Of a stretch of DNA of 64,000 nucleotides, positions 17,570-26,519 are shown piece after piece (within the stretch, counting starts at the first letter, position 1; each line of letters starts with the position of its first letter). A program made the position numbers and the translations under genes. The DNA lies in the NCBI RefSeq assembly GCF_008042035.1, contig NZ_RDBL01000009.1, positions 154,884 through 218,883 of the forward strand. The letters run 5' to 3'. The notes below the pieces were generated by a model. It was not told the DNA's origin. It ran no database searches and worked only from the letters and a program-made list of their open reading frames with translations. This stretch comes from Streptomyces sp. col6. Lineage in GTDB: Bacteria > Actinomycetota > Actinomycetes > Streptomycetales > Streptomycetaceae.

Positions 17570-17779
17570 TGGGAGGCCCTCCGCATCGCCCGCAAGGGAA
17601 TCGAGTCCAGCGAACGCTTGGGGCACCGGCGATGGGCCATCGAACGCACCATCTCCTGGCTCACCGGTTACCGCGCACTCAACCACCGATACAAACGCCA
17701 ACCCCGCAACTACCTGGCCTTTCTCGGCCTCGCCACAGCACTCAGCTGCTACAAACGACTCGCCCGACTCGCCACATAG
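17570..17779 (+). mobile_element. IS5-family transposase C-terminal fragment
   Basis: Reads GIESSERLGHRRWAIERTIS, then WLTGYRALNHRYKRQPRNYL and SCYKRLARLAT with a stop. The ERTISWL block carries the last catalytic glutamate of the DDE triad. The N-terminal two thirds are missing; the left edge meets the Replic_Relax pseudogene. Confidence 0.7.
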
Positions 17780-17812
17780 GACACGGTCTGCAATATCGGC
17801 CGCGACCGCCTC

Positions 17813-19447
17813 CTATCGCTTGGGCAGGATCAGCAGGGCGTCTCCGACCGGGCGTTCGCCGCTCGCGTCGGAGGGACGGTTGACGACCTGACCGTCCACG
17901 ACCATGGTCGTGGAGCCACCGCCGTCGAGGTTGACGGCCTCGCGCAGGCCCAGGGAGCGGGCGACTGCGGCGCTCTCGGGGATGCTCAGGCCGAGGGATT
18001 CGGTGCTGCGGCCGTCGGCGGTGACGAGGATGGTACGTCCGGCGGCGTCGACGCCCGCGAGGGTACGCGGGTTGCGCTTGAGGACCCAGCCGTAGTCGAA
18101 GCTCGGGTTGCCTGGCTGGACCATGCCGTCGGTGGCGGCGGTGATGTGGATGCGGCCGTTACGGACGAGTTCGGGCCCGCCGTTGACGACGTCGGTACGC
18201 CGCGAGGGAGCATACGGCCGCCCGTCGCCGTCCCGGAGTGTGCCGCGTACGCGGAGGCGGTCGCCGACATGGGCGAACGCCATGAGGTCGGTGACGGCAT
18301 CGCCCGTGGCCTGGACGGAACTGCCGTCCTTCGGCAGGGCGCCGCCGCGCGGTGAGCGCACCTCCCGTACCCGTCCGGTGTGGTCCAGGATCGCTTCGAG
18401 GCCCTCGCCGGGCGGGGTCGACGCGCCGAACTGCGGCGTGAAGGCGACGAGTTCGGCCTGGTCGGTGCACGTGGTGTCGTGCAGGGGGCGGTGGGTGGGC
18501 CGGTCGTCAGCGGTGCCGCCGCAGTTGCGGATCAGGCCGGGGACGCGGTTGACGCCGTCGAGGGGGCGCATGGTGCCGTGGCCGGTGACGGTGCCCTTCC
18601 AGGTGAGGCGGGTGACGTGACTACCGCTGCCGTTGTCCCGGACGACGAGTGCAGGGCGGCCGTTGACGGCCTCGCTCAGCAGGCGGCCGTCGTAGATGCC
18701 GACGCCTGCGGGGTCGCCGGGGGCGCCGGAGCGCGGATCGAGGACGAAGAACCCGGCGTTGACGGCAGCACTCGCGCCCTGGGCGGCAGCGAGTGCGCTG
18801 GTCGTCTCGCGGCGCTCCAGATCCGGCCCGTAGGAGGCGGTCAGGGAGCCGTCAAAGGTCCGGGGGTCGATGGTCAGGACGTCGATCCGCCAGCGCCCCT
18901 TGTCGGTGCTGGCGCCGTCCCAGCCGGTGTAGACGGCGGAGCCGGTGTGTCCGGCAGTCCGCAGGCGGGTACGTACGGCGTTCGCGGCGGCCTCGGTGTC
19001 GTACGTGCCGACGCGAACACGGCTGCCGAGGGTGCCGCCGGGGTGGTCGGCGACGGCGGGGGCGCGGACCTGCTCCGTGCGGGCGTCGAAGCCCTCGGCG
19101 CGCAACGTGGCCGTCAGTTCGCGGGCACTGGCGGTGTCCCTGATGACGGCCGGGGGCGCGTCGGGGTCCGGAGAGGCGGCGCCGCCGGGGATGGAGACTT
19201 CGACGGTCCACGGGAGCGCGGCCGTGTCGGCCCCGCGCACGATCCGGGTGAGGGTCACGCCGGGCTGGAGAGTGCGAGTGGTGCGGGTCTCGGTCAGCCC
19301 CGGCGCACCGAGCGGCAGCCCTTTCCCCCGCGTCGGCCCGGCCTCCGTCCGGCCTTCCCCCGGCTGCGACGCGGCCGGAGTGGGCGCGGAGCCCAGCGTG
19401 GTGAGCACTGTCAGGACGGCTGCGGCACCGAGCAGTCTGCTGTTCAC
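17813..19447 (-). CDS. Secreted phosphodiester glycosidase (NAGPA/DUF2233-like) with SPOR-like segment
   Basis: 544 residues from the GTG at 19447, which follows AGGGGGTC. A signal peptide MNSRLLGAAAVLTVLTTLGS leads into a middle region with SPOR-like repeats (SRVRVGTYDTEAAANAVRTR). The C-terminal two thirds is the phosphodiester glycosidase domain: AAVNAGFFVLDPRSG, DVVNGGPELVRNG, ILVTADGRSTESLGLSIPES and AVNLDGGGSTTMVVDGQVV. Such enzymes cleave sugar-1-phosphodiesters outside the cell. The natural substrate in Streptomyces is unknown. It is divergent from the PP2C gene across a 361-bp gap. Confidence 0.85.
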   Translation of the reverse strand: MNSRLLGAAAVLTVLTTLGSAPTPAASQPGEGRTEAGPTRGKGLPLGAPGLTETRTTRTLQPGVTLTRIVRGADTAALPWTVEVSIPGGAASPDPDAPPAVIRDTASARELTATLRAEGFDARTEQVRAPAVADHPGGTLGSRVRVGTYDTEAAANAVRTRLRTAGHTGSAVYTGWDGASTDKGRWRIDVLTIDPRTFDGSLTASYGPDLERRETTSALAAAQGASAAVNAGFFVLDPRSGAPGDPAGVGIYDGRLLSEAVNGRPALVVRDNGSGSHVTRLTWKGTVTGHGTMRPLDGVNRVPGLIRNCGGTADDRPTHRPLHDTTCTDQAELVAFTPQFGASTPPGEGLEAILDHTGRVREVRSPRGGALPKDGSSVQATGDAVTDLMAFAHVGDRLRVRGTLRDGDGRPYAPSRRTDVVNGGPELVRNGRIHITAATDGMVQPGNPSFDYGWVLKRNPRTLAGVDAAGRTILVTADGRSTESLGLSIPESAAVARSLGLREAVNLDGGGSTTMVVDGQVVNRPSDASGERPVGDALLILPKR

Positions 19448-19808
19448 AAGACCCCCTGGACATGACCTTGGCGCATACGGGCGAAGCAACCGTGCGGGGC
19501 CCAGGGCACACCGGTCAAGGCGTGCGCACCACATTCACCGCGCCGTGCGGTCAGAGTCATGCGGCGGCCACGTCCCCGTACGGCTCGCGACCAGGGGAGG
19601 ATGCGGCGGGCCCCGGCCCGGCGGTTCGAGGTACACGCCGAACCCGTGCCGCGCGCCGGTCGCGCACACCTCTCCGAAACTGACGAACGGACCGCAACAG
19701 GACGAAGCGTTAACGACGCGAGGGCTGCACATTGTGGCGTGAGTCACATCATCGCGATGTCTTTCATGTCAGTGGGCAAACGAGTCTCCAACCAAAAGGG
19801 AGGCTGAC
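19448..19808. other. Divergent promoter region
   Basis: 361 bases between the glycosidase (left) and the PP2C gene (right). It contains no gene. A loose dyad, TGTGGCGTGAGTCACA, lies near 19733 and could be an operator, but nothing supports that further. Confidence 0.35.
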
Positions 19809-20999
19809 GTGGTAGGCGATCGAATCGGACTGGCTGAGGTGCTTGAAGCGGCAGAGGCCGCCGCGCCTGTGGCTTCGCTGGACGTCGTGGCGAGGAATCT
19901 GCGCGAGCGGTTCGGCGCACGGTACGTCTCGTTCCTGTTCGTCGACATCGTAGGCCAGCGCCTGCTTCGAGTCAGCGAGCAGTCCATCGCTCCCCACGAG
20001 CGCCGCGCCGACGAAGTTCCCTTCGACGACAGCATTTACGACGAGGTGCTGCGCACCCAAAAGGTGGTGCACGAGCCGCAGGGTGAGCGCGGGCAGCGAG
20101 TGCTCGCCCCGGTAACGAATCGGGGGGACACCGTCGGTGTGCTGGAACTGTTCCTCACCCGGGTCCCGCAGGGCGTGCTAGCGCAAATCGAGGAAGTCGC
20201 GCACGCACTGGCCTACGTCATCGTCACCGACCGCCGCTTCACCGACCTCTACCACTGGGGCAACCGCACCACATCTGTCAGCCTGGCCGCAGAGATCCAA
20301 CGCCAGCTCCTGCCCTCGGCCTCCGCCTGCGAGGCCACCGAATTCGCCCTCGCAGGAGCCCTGGTCCCAGCCTCAGACATCGCCGGCGACACCTTCGACT
20401 ACTCCCTCGACCAAGACACCCTCCACCTGTCCATCACCGACGCCATGGGCCACGACGTCGACGCCGCCCTCATGGCCACCCTCCTGGTCAACGCCTCGCG
20501 CGGCGCACGCCGCGCCGGAGCTGATCTCGCCGAACAGGCCCATCGAACCCACCAAGCCCTGCTCGAACACGGACGAAGAACCTTCGCAACCGGGCAGCTG
20601 CTGCGCATCGCCCTCAACGGCAGCAGCGCCCAGCTCGTCAACGCCGGCCACCCCTGGCCCCTGCGGCTGCGCGAGGGCACCGTCGAGGAGGTGCGCCTGG
20701 CCGTGAACCTGCCCTTCGGGGTTCCAGCACATGGCACCTATCAGGTGCAGGACATCGACCTGCGCCCCGGCGACCGCCTCGTTCTGTACACCGACGGCAT
20801 GCAGGAACGCCAGGCACAGAAAGTCGACCTCCCCGGCCTCATCCTCGACACCGCCACCGAGCACCCGCGTGAGGTCGCACGACACCTGGCCACCGCGGTC
20901 ACCGACGCCTGCAACAACAATCCGCAGGACGATGCCACCGCCCTGTGCCTGGACTGGCACGGACCACACGGCAGACCGGCACCGTACGGACGTGCCTGA
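19809..20999 (+). CDS. PP2C-family (SpoIIE-type) protein phosphatase with N-terminal GAF-like domain
   Basis: 396 residues, GTG start with GGGAGG upstream. Residues about 10-150 form a GAF-like sensor ([35 protein letters not shown]). The SpoIIE phosphatase follows: [55 protein letters not shown] and [15 protein letters not shown], ending [12 protein letters not shown]. The metal-binding aspartates are present in the [15 protein letters not shown] and DDAT motifs. Usually such enzymes dephosphorylate anti-anti-sigma factors in partner-switching signalling. No sigma or anti-sigma gene is adjacent. Confidence 0.88.
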   Translation: MVGDRIGLAEVLEAAEAAAPVASLDVVARNLRERFGARYVSFLFVDIVGQRLLRVSEQSIAPHERRADEVPFDDSIYDEVLRTQKVVHEPQGERGQRVLAPVTNRGDTVGVLELFLTRVPQGVLAQIEEVAHALAYVIVTDRRFTDLYHWGNRTTSVSLAAEIQRQLLPSASACEATEFALAGALVPASDIAGDTFDYSLDQDTLHLSITDAMGHDVDAALMATLLVNASRGARRAGADLAEQAHRTHQALLEHGRRTFATGQLLRIALNGSSAQLVNAGHPWPLRLREGTVEEVRLAVNLPFGVPAHGTYQVQDIDLRPGDRLVLYTDGMQERQAQKVDLPGLILDTATEHPREVARHLATAVTDACNNNPQDDATALCLDWHGPHGRPAPYGRA

Positions 21000-21153
21000 C
21001 GGTCGGTCCCCGATCGCGATCACCCTCGGGCATTGCCGATGGCGGGGGCTGGCCCCACCTTCGATCAACCGGACAGCCGGATGGCCGGGAGAACGCTGTG
21101 TCGGCGACGGTGGGGCTGACCCTGAGCAAGTCGCCTACAGAGAAGGCAAGATC

Positions 21154-22527
21154 GTGCGCATTGTCACGGCCACCGCCGTCGCACTGACCCTCGCCGGCCA
21201 AGCCGCCCCGGCCGCCACCGTCCACCAGCCGACCACCGACGGAATCTGGCGCATGGACGGCTACGGCACAGTGCTCTCCATCCGGAATGGAACCTTCCAG
21301 GAGTACCAGACCACCGCCGTCAGCTGCCTCAAGGGCGACTCCGCACAGCAGACCGGCCCCGGCACCTACACCACACCCGATGGCACTGTCCTCACTGTGC
21401 GCACCCAAGGAAGCCGCGACCGCGGGTCCATGCGGGTGGACGGCTCCGTCGGCGACCGGAACCTGCGCCGGATCCCGGAGTTGCCCGACGCCTGCACGCG
21501 TCCCGCCCGCAAGGGTCCGCTCGCTGCCTTTGACGTCTTCTGGCAGTCCTTCGAGGAGAACTACCCCTTCTTTTCCGCCAAGGGCATCGACTGGCACGCC
21601 CTACGCGACCATTACCGCCCCAGGGTGCACGCGAAAACAACCAGGGACGAGCTCTACGTCGTGTTCAGCGAGATGGTCAAGCCGCTCTACGACGCCCACG
21701 TCGCCGTTCAGGACGGCGACCGTGTCTTCGCACAGGTTCGCCCCGGCACCGTCCTGCCCACCCAGGAGTTGGACACCAAGGTCAAGAAGTTCATCGTGGC
21801 GCACGACCTCAAGGACGCCCGAAACCTCCAGGACTTCGCCAACGGACGGATCACCTACGCCGACCTCCCCGGCGGGCAGAGCTATCTGCGGATCTCCGGC
21901 TTCGGCGGATACGCAAGCGATGCTGCCCCCGCCGCCCAGCTGGCCGAGCTCGACAGGGCGCTGGACACGGTCCTCGACCAGGAGCGCACCCAGCGCCTGA
22001 AGGGCCTGGTCATCGACCTGCGGATCAATGGCGGCGGCTCCGACGCCCTGGGAATCCACATCGCCGAGCACCTCACCGACACCCCCTACCTCGCCTACTC
22101 CAAGCGGGCCCGCAACAACCCCGCAGACCCCACCCGGCACACTCGCCCCCAGCCCGCGTATGTCACGCCCGCCCATGGCCCCCGCTACACCGGGCCGGTC
22201 GCCGTGCTGACCGGCGGCTCGACCGTCAGCGCGGGGGAGACGTTCACCCAAGCCCTCATGGACCGGCCCGGCAAGACGGTCCGGATCGGGCAGCCCACAC
22301 AGGGCGTCTTCTCGGACGTCATGCAGCGCAAGCTCCCCAACGGCATGTCGGCCTGGCTACCGAACGAGGAGTTCCTGGCCGGCTCGGGCAGGACCTTCGA
22401 CGGCACAGGCATTCCGCCGCACCTCATCGAGCCGGTCTTCACCAAGCACGAGTTCGACAAGAAGAGAGACTCGGCCTTCGACAGGGCTCTGAACGTCCTG
22501 CGGAACTACGGCGGCACCACAAGCTGA
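21154..22527 (+). CDS. Secreted S41-family (tail-specific) peptidase
   Basis: 457 residues from the GTG at 21154 (GAGAAGG upstream). A short signal peptide, RIVTATAVALTLAGQAAPAA, is followed by a beta-rich N-terminal region (about 30-120) and the S41 core: FDVFWQSFEENYPFF, KGLVIDLRINGGGSDALG and VLTGGSTVSAGETFTQALM, where the serine of STVSAGE is the nucleophile. Ends with an alpha-helical tail. Probably exported and acting on cell-envelope or external peptides. A hairpin terminator follows at 22534. Confidence 0.85.
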   Translation: MRIVTATAVALTLAGQAAPAATVHQPTTDGIWRMDGYGTVLSIRNGTFQEYQTTAVSCLKGDSAQQTGPGTYTTPDGTVLTVRTQGSRDRGSMRVDGSVGDRNLRRIPELPDACTRPARKGPLAAFDVFWQSFEENYPFFSAKGIDWHALRDHYRPRVHAKTTRDELYVVFSEMVKPLYDAHVAVQDGDRVFAQVRPGTVLPTQELDTKVKKFIVAHDLKDARNLQDFANGRITYADLPGGQSYLRISGFGGYASDAAPAAQLAELDRALDTVLDQERTQRLKGLVIDLRINGGGSDALGIHIAEHLTDTPYLAYSKRARNNPADPTRHTRPQPAYVTPAHGPRYTGPVAVLTGGSTVSAGETFTQALMDRPGKTVRIGQPTQGVFSDVMQRKLPNGMSAWLPNEEFLAGSGRTFDGTGIPPHLIEPVFTKHEFDKKRDSAFDRALNVLRNYGGTTS

Positions 22528-22533
22528 CACAGG

Positions 22534-22563
22534 AGCAGCGGGACTGGGGGAGAGCCCGCTGCT
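22534..22563 (+). terminator. Hairpin terminator after the S41 peptidase
   Basis: AGCAGCGGG (22534-22542) pairs perfectly with CCCGCTGCT (22555-22563) around a 12-nt loop, just seven bases after the stop codon. Confidence 0.65.
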
Positions 22564-22610
22564 GGTCACGGAAAGTCACACGCTCAGCAGCACCAACAAC
22601 TTGCGACACT

Positions 22611-22990
22611 GGGACTGTAAAAGGATCGGTGTAACTCCTGATCAAGGAAGATGTCGATGACCAGCGACGACGGGACCGAGGCCGAGTCCGTCAAGGCCGC
22701 TGAGTCGCAGCCGGCGAAGAAGGTGGACGACCAGCTCATCGACGAGTTGGTCGGCCGAGCTCAGGCAGAGGGTCTGCAGCTGACCGGCGAGAGTGGGCTG
22801 CTCCAGCGGCTGACCAAGCGGCTCCTGGAGTCCGCCCCGGCGGGCGAGATCACCGACCACCTCGGCATCGACGCGATCCGCGACGGCGCGGTGGCGAACC
22901 GGCCCATCTACGTGGCCCTGGCCGTCACCGTCGAGAGCCGACGGGACATTCTGGGGCTGTGGGCCGGCGATGGGGGCGAGGGCGCACCGG
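22611..22990 (+). mobile_element. IS256-family element with large in-frame internal deletion
   Basis: The left end looks like an IS256 terminus (GGGACTGTAAAAGGATCGGT at 22611). The transposase starts at 22651 or 22657 with MTSDDGTEAESV and continues IDELVGRAQAEGLQLTGESG then TKRLLESAPAGEITDHLG. The frame then jumps directly to RDGAVANRPIYVALAVTVES and ILGLWAGDGGEGA, so roughly one hundred residues of the family's middle are missing without loss of frame. The 3' part is also gone. Confidence 0.7.
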
Positions 22991-23350
22991 CTGGCCGTGA
23001 CACGGAAGTCCGGATCGGTCTGTATGTAGACGTGCCCGATACGGACGAACCCCGCCTGGAGCAGGCGCCCGTCGTCCCTGCGGACGTACAGCTCGAACGT
23101 GGTCACATGGGTGTAGTCGTCCCAGCTGTCCTTGATGAGGAATGCTCCGTCCTGGTTCGGCGTCGGAGACTGCTTGTAGTCCAGGACGCCGAACAGCACG
23201 GTGACCTCATTCTCCAGCGTTCTCGGCGCACCAGCCGAAGAGATCTCTTTGCGACGCAGTTTCGTTCTGTCGGACGAGCTTCAGGAGTTCATCGTTGCTC
23301 AGTTCCTCCTGGACGCCTGGGTGGTCGTACGGAACAGGCCCCGGCGTACA
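22990..23350 (-). pseudogene. Fragment of an unidentified protein, frameshifted
   Basis: Reading leftward, DHPGVQEELSNDELLKLVRQ, NETASQRDLFGWCAENAG, then in another frame TVLFGVLDYKQSPTPNQDGA, FLIKDSWDDYTHVTTFELYV and AGFVRIGHVYIQTDPDFRVT. The pieces appear continuous apart from one indel near 23215. The C-terminus is cut by the IS256 element. No function recognised. Confidence 0.4.
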
Positions 23351-23440
23351 GCCCGAATCGTCTGCCGCTACCTGCGTCTTTACCTTCGACTACCTGCGAG
23401 AGGCCTCTGGCCTGCCCCTCGGATGATGTTCTGATCGCGG

Positions 23441-23779
23441 CTATTTCCATACCACGGCCACAACTGCCGCAGCTGCCGTGAATGTCGCTACCGTATAGAA
23501 GGTCCAGATCTGCTTATTGCGCATGCCTACCAGCGCTGTCACCGCCACCAGGATATCCAGGGCCAGTTTCACTCCCATCTTGGCATGGGGAACAGACAGG
23601 TCCAGTGATATGCGGGTCCAGATCAGCCCGGCGCCCGTAACCAGCTGAACGACCGCGCTGGTCACCATGTAGGTGTCAGTGACCGGGTCTTTTCCCCGCA
23701 CCTGGTAGAAGATTCCGCCCAGGAGAGCGGCGAATCCGAAAAGGTGAAAGACGAGGAATGTGTAGCGAAGGGATTCCAT
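23441..23779 (-). CDS. Small integral membrane protein
   Basis: 112 residues with four likely transmembrane helices: YTFLVFHLFGFAALLGGIFY, VTSAVVQLVTGAGLIW, LALDILVAVTALVGM and FYTVATFTAAAAVVAVVW. It begins MESLRYTFLVFHLFG and ends in VVWK. It lies 165 bases downstream of the ECF41 sigma factor on the same strand and may be part of that operon. Resembles small actinobacterial membrane proteins of unknown function. Confidence 0.75.
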   Translation of the reverse strand: MESLRYTFLVFHLFGFAALLGGIFYQVRGKDPVTDTYMVTSAVVQLVTGAGLIWTRISLDLSVPHAKMGVKLALDILVAVTALVGMRNKQIWTFYTVATFTAAAAVVAVVWK

Positions 23780-23944
23780 GAGAGTGATCTTTCCGTAGAG
23801 GCAGAACGGACTGTCTGCCTTGTGCGGGCAACTCAGCTGATTCCGCGTCCCCTTGGCGCAGGGCGTCGGTACTCGGCCAGACAGGGTGGAGCGAACACGG
23901 CGCAGAGAGAAAGTGCCCGAGACGCCTGCTCCGCCACCGCTGAT

Positions 23945-24844
23945 TCATCGCAGTGTGAGGGAGGTCTCCGATGCGATGCGGGACAGTTTTTCGGGGTTGC
24001 GGACGACGTAGAGACCGGTGATGAGGCCGCCCTCCACGCGGGTCGCGATGATGGCATCCACCTCACCGTCCAGGTGGATCGCCAGCGCCGGGCTTCCGTT
24101 GACCGTGGTGTGGGCGAAGGCGACCGGGACGGTGCTCCTGCCGAGACCGCCCACCAGCAGACGGGCCACCTTGCCGGCGCCGGCGATCGGCCGTAGGGCA
24201 GCGTGCTTGACTCCGCCTCCGTCGCCCATGTAGACGACCTCGGGCGCGAGGACGTCGAGGAGGCCTTGCAGATCTCCGCCTTCCAGTGCCTGCAGGAACG
24301 ACTCCAGAGCCGCCCGAGTCTGGCTCTGGGAGACCACCTTGCGCGGGCGCCGGGCATCGACGTGCCGGCGGGCCCGGTGTGCGATCTGGCGCACTGTGGC
24401 CGGGGGCTTGTCGACTGCCGCCGCGATCTCGTCGTAGCCGACGTCGAAGACCTCGCGCAGCACGAAAACGGCCCGTTCGGTCGGCGACAGCGTCTCCAGG
24501 ACCAGCATCACCGCCATCGATACACTCTCGGCCAGTTCAACGTCCTGGGCCACGTCCGGCGCGGTCAGCAGCGGCTCGGGCAGCCACGGACCCACGTAAG
24601 ACTCCTTTCGCCGAGCCAACGTACGCAGCCGGTTGAGCGCCTGTCGGGTCGTGATCCGAACCAGGTACGCGCGCTGGTCGCGCACTTGCTCCAGGTCGAC
24701 CTCGACCCACCGCAACCACGTTTCCTGCAGGACGTCCTCGGCATCGGCCGCCGAGCCGAGCATCTCGTACGCAACGGTGAACAGCAGATTGCGATGGGCA
24801 ACGAATATCTCCGTCGCCCGGTCAACGGCGTGATGGTCACTCAT
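23945..24844 (-). CDS. sigJ: ECF41-family sigma factor (SigJ-like)
   Basis: 299 residues. Sigma region 2 is ILLFTVAYEMLG-like at the start (RNLLFTVAYEMLGSAADAED, VLQETWLRW) and region 4 is LSPTERAVFVLREVFDVGYD then PATVRQIAHRARRHV. The linker motif WLPEPL and a C-terminal SnoaL-like extension with YMGDGGG and VRNPEKLSRIAS are hallmarks of ECF41, where the extension replaces a separate anti-sigma factor. The gene follows the oxidoreductase by 41 bases, the usual ECF41 arrangement, and a promoter of ECF41 type precedes that gene. It probably drives its own operon. Confidence 0.88.
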   Translation of the reverse strand: MSDHHAVDRATEIFVAHRNLLFTVAYEMLGSAADAEDVLQETWLRWVEVDLEQVRDQRAYLVRITTRQALNRLRTLARRKESYVGPWLPEPLLTAPDVAQDVELAESVSMAVMLVLETLSPTERAVFVLREVFDVGYDEIAAAVDKPPATVRQIAHRARRHVDARRPRKVVSQSQTRAALESFLQALEGGDLQGLLDVLAPEVVYMGDGGGVKHAALRPIAGAGKVARLLVGGLGRSTVPVAFAHTTVNGSPALAIHLDGEVDAIIATRVEGGLITGLYVVRNPEKLSRIASETSLTLR

Positions 24845-24885
24845 GCCCTGATCATCTCCCCTAGGACAGCCGGCCCGGCCCGAAT

Positions 24886-26091
24886 CTAGGAAATCCGATC
24901 GATCATGAACGACTCCTCGGTCCGCATGGCCTCCAGCGCCCGGCCACGCCCGGCGCCCCCCTTCACGCGGTGCAGCCTGTACCCGCCGGGCTTGTGCGCC
25001 TCATCGGCAAGGTGCTTCACGATGCCCTTGCACACCCCCTCCTTCATCTTCGCGCCGAGGCGGCCACCGATGTGGAACCACACTGCGACATCGGACCTGT
25101 TGCCGAACTGGAAGACGCCGGCGCCTCGCCCCAGGCTGATGCACTGCGCTCCGAACGACTGGTTGAGGGGCTCGGGCCGCTCACCAGCCAACCGGCTCAG
25201 CACCGTGTCGGCGGCTCGCGCACCCAGCGGCATCGCGACCTGGCAGCTCATCCGCAGGGGCAGGCCGGACGGCGCCGCCGAGTCCCCGGCCGCGACGATG
25301 CGGTCGTCATCCACGCTCGTCAACGTCTCGTCGGTGAGCAGCCGGCCCAGGATGTCGACGCTCAGGCCGCTGCGAGCGGCCAGGTCCGGCACGCCGAAGC
25401 CGGCTGTCCAGATACTCACCGCGCTCGACAGTTCCCGGCCGTCTGCAAGCAGCACCGCGTCACGCTTCACCCTCGTCACCTTCGAAGCAGCACCTTCCAC
25501 AACCTTCACCCCGAGCGCCGCCAGTCGCTCGGCCACCGAACGACGTCCCCGCCGGTGCAAGTACGGCCCGAGCAGCCCACCACAGACCAGCGTCACTCGG
25601 CGGCCCTGCTCCGCAAGCTCAGCGGCCGTCTCGATACCCGCCGGACCGGCTCCGACCACCGTCACCGCGGCCGACGCCGGTGCGGCGTCAAGGACCGGCA
25701 GCAACCGCTGCACGTCCTCCAGGCCGGCGATCGGGTAGGCGTACTCGGCCGCTCCGGGCACCTGCGGGTCCGCGCTGCCGCTGCCCACCGCATAGACCAG
25801 ATAGTCGTAGCCGACCCGACCACCGCTCGCCAGCTCCACACCGCACCCGGCCGCGTCGATCCTCGTCACACTGTCGACCACCAACCGCACCCCCTGCGCG
25901 AGGACATCCTCGTAGTCGACGACCGCCGCGTCGGTCCCACCCGCCAACTGGTGCAGGCGGACCCGGTGGACGAAGGCCGGCCGCGGATTGACCAGCGTCA
26001 CGGTCACGTCGCCCCGTAGCGTCAGGCGGTTGGCTGCCATGACGCCGGCGTATCCGCCGCCGATCACTACCACATCGGTGTTCTCAGCCAT
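24886..26091 (-). CDS. FAD-dependent NAD(P)H oxidoreductase (type II NDH-like), ECF41 partner
   Basis: 401 residues from ATG 26091 (GAGGGAG upstream). The FAD-binding motif is VVVIGGGYAGVMAANRL and a second dinucleotide fold is VTVVGAGPAGIETAAELAEQ. A late motif, SVDDDRIVAAGDSAAPSG, is the second flavin-binding block. The pattern fits pyridine-nucleotide disulphide reductases of the NDH-2/AIF branch that oxidise NAD(P)H and pass electrons to quinone or another acceptor. ECF41 sigma factors commonly sit beside oxidoreductases or carboxymuconolactone decarboxylases, so this is the likely regulon target. Substrate unknown. Confidence 0.85.
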   Translation of the reverse strand: MAENTDVVVIGGGYAGVMAANRLTLRGDVTVTLVNPRPAFVHRVRLHQLAGGTDAAVVDYEDVLAQGVRLVVDSVTRIDAAGCGVELASGGRVGYDYLVYAVGSGSADPQVPGAAEYAYPIAGLEDVQRLLPVLDAAPASAAVTVVGAGPAGIETAAELAEQGRRVTLVCGGLLGPYLHRRGRRSVAERLAALGVKVVEGAASKVTRVKRDAVLLADGRELSSAVSIWTAGFGVPDLAARSGLSVDILGRLLTDETLTSVDDDRIVAAGDSAAPSGLPLRMSCQVAMPLGARAADTVLSRLAGERPEPLNQSFGAQCISLGRGAGVFQFGNRSDVAVWFHIGGRLGAKMKEGVCKGIVKHLADEAHKPGGYRLHRVKGGAGRGRALEAMRTEESFMIDRIS

Positions 26092-26125
26092 GATGTCTCC
26101 CTCATTTCGAGCGGTTCGAGCACAA

Positions 26126-26152
26126 GACACCACTCGATCGCCCTTCGTGACA
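26126..26152 (-). promoter_or_regulatory. Candidate ECF41-type promoter of the oxidoreductase-sigma operon
   Basis: On the minus strand TGTCACG (-35, 26146-26152) is followed by exactly 16 bases and TGTC (-10, 26126-26129). The described ECF41 consensus is TGTCACA-N16-CGTC, so there is one mismatch in each box. The site lies 35 bases upstream of the oxidoreductase ATG. Confidence 0.65.
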
Positions 26153-26519
26153 GCATGTGAGGCAGGTCACCTCACGGGTCGAGGTGCAGCGGCCTTGCGC
26201 CTGCGACAGCAGCCGCGCTGAGGGACTCTCTTCAGCGGGCTGCGACCACTCAAGGGCGGGGGTGCCGTCGCCGCGGATTGCGGGCCCTGCGCCCTGATAC
26301 TGCTGCCAGAGTGTGAGTTCTTGCCGGCTTCGGCTGGTCTCAATGAGCTCATGAGGTGGCCGACCCATACTGAGTTGTGGGTACCGGTGAGGGCCGCCGG
26401 TACAGGGACGGCACTCACCGGAGGCGTCGATCACATGAGGCCCGGGGGCAGGCGGACTTCTCCAGCGGGCCATTTCGCACCGTCGCACAGTGGCGTCCAC
26501 ATGGTCCGCAGCGGCATGG
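26153..26519. other. Intergenic region between two minus-strand genes
   Basis: About 370 bases between the MFS pump stop and the ECF41 promoter. A minus-strand frame (MGRPPHELIETSRSRQELTL) is mildly protein-like but has no ribosome site. Nothing else is visible. Confidence 0.35.

Noticed and set aside
18380..19465. 361-codon plus-strand open frame
   Set aside because: Antisense to the phosphodiester glycosidase; GC-skewed codons keep the frame open but the product is valine/glycine-rich low-complexity.
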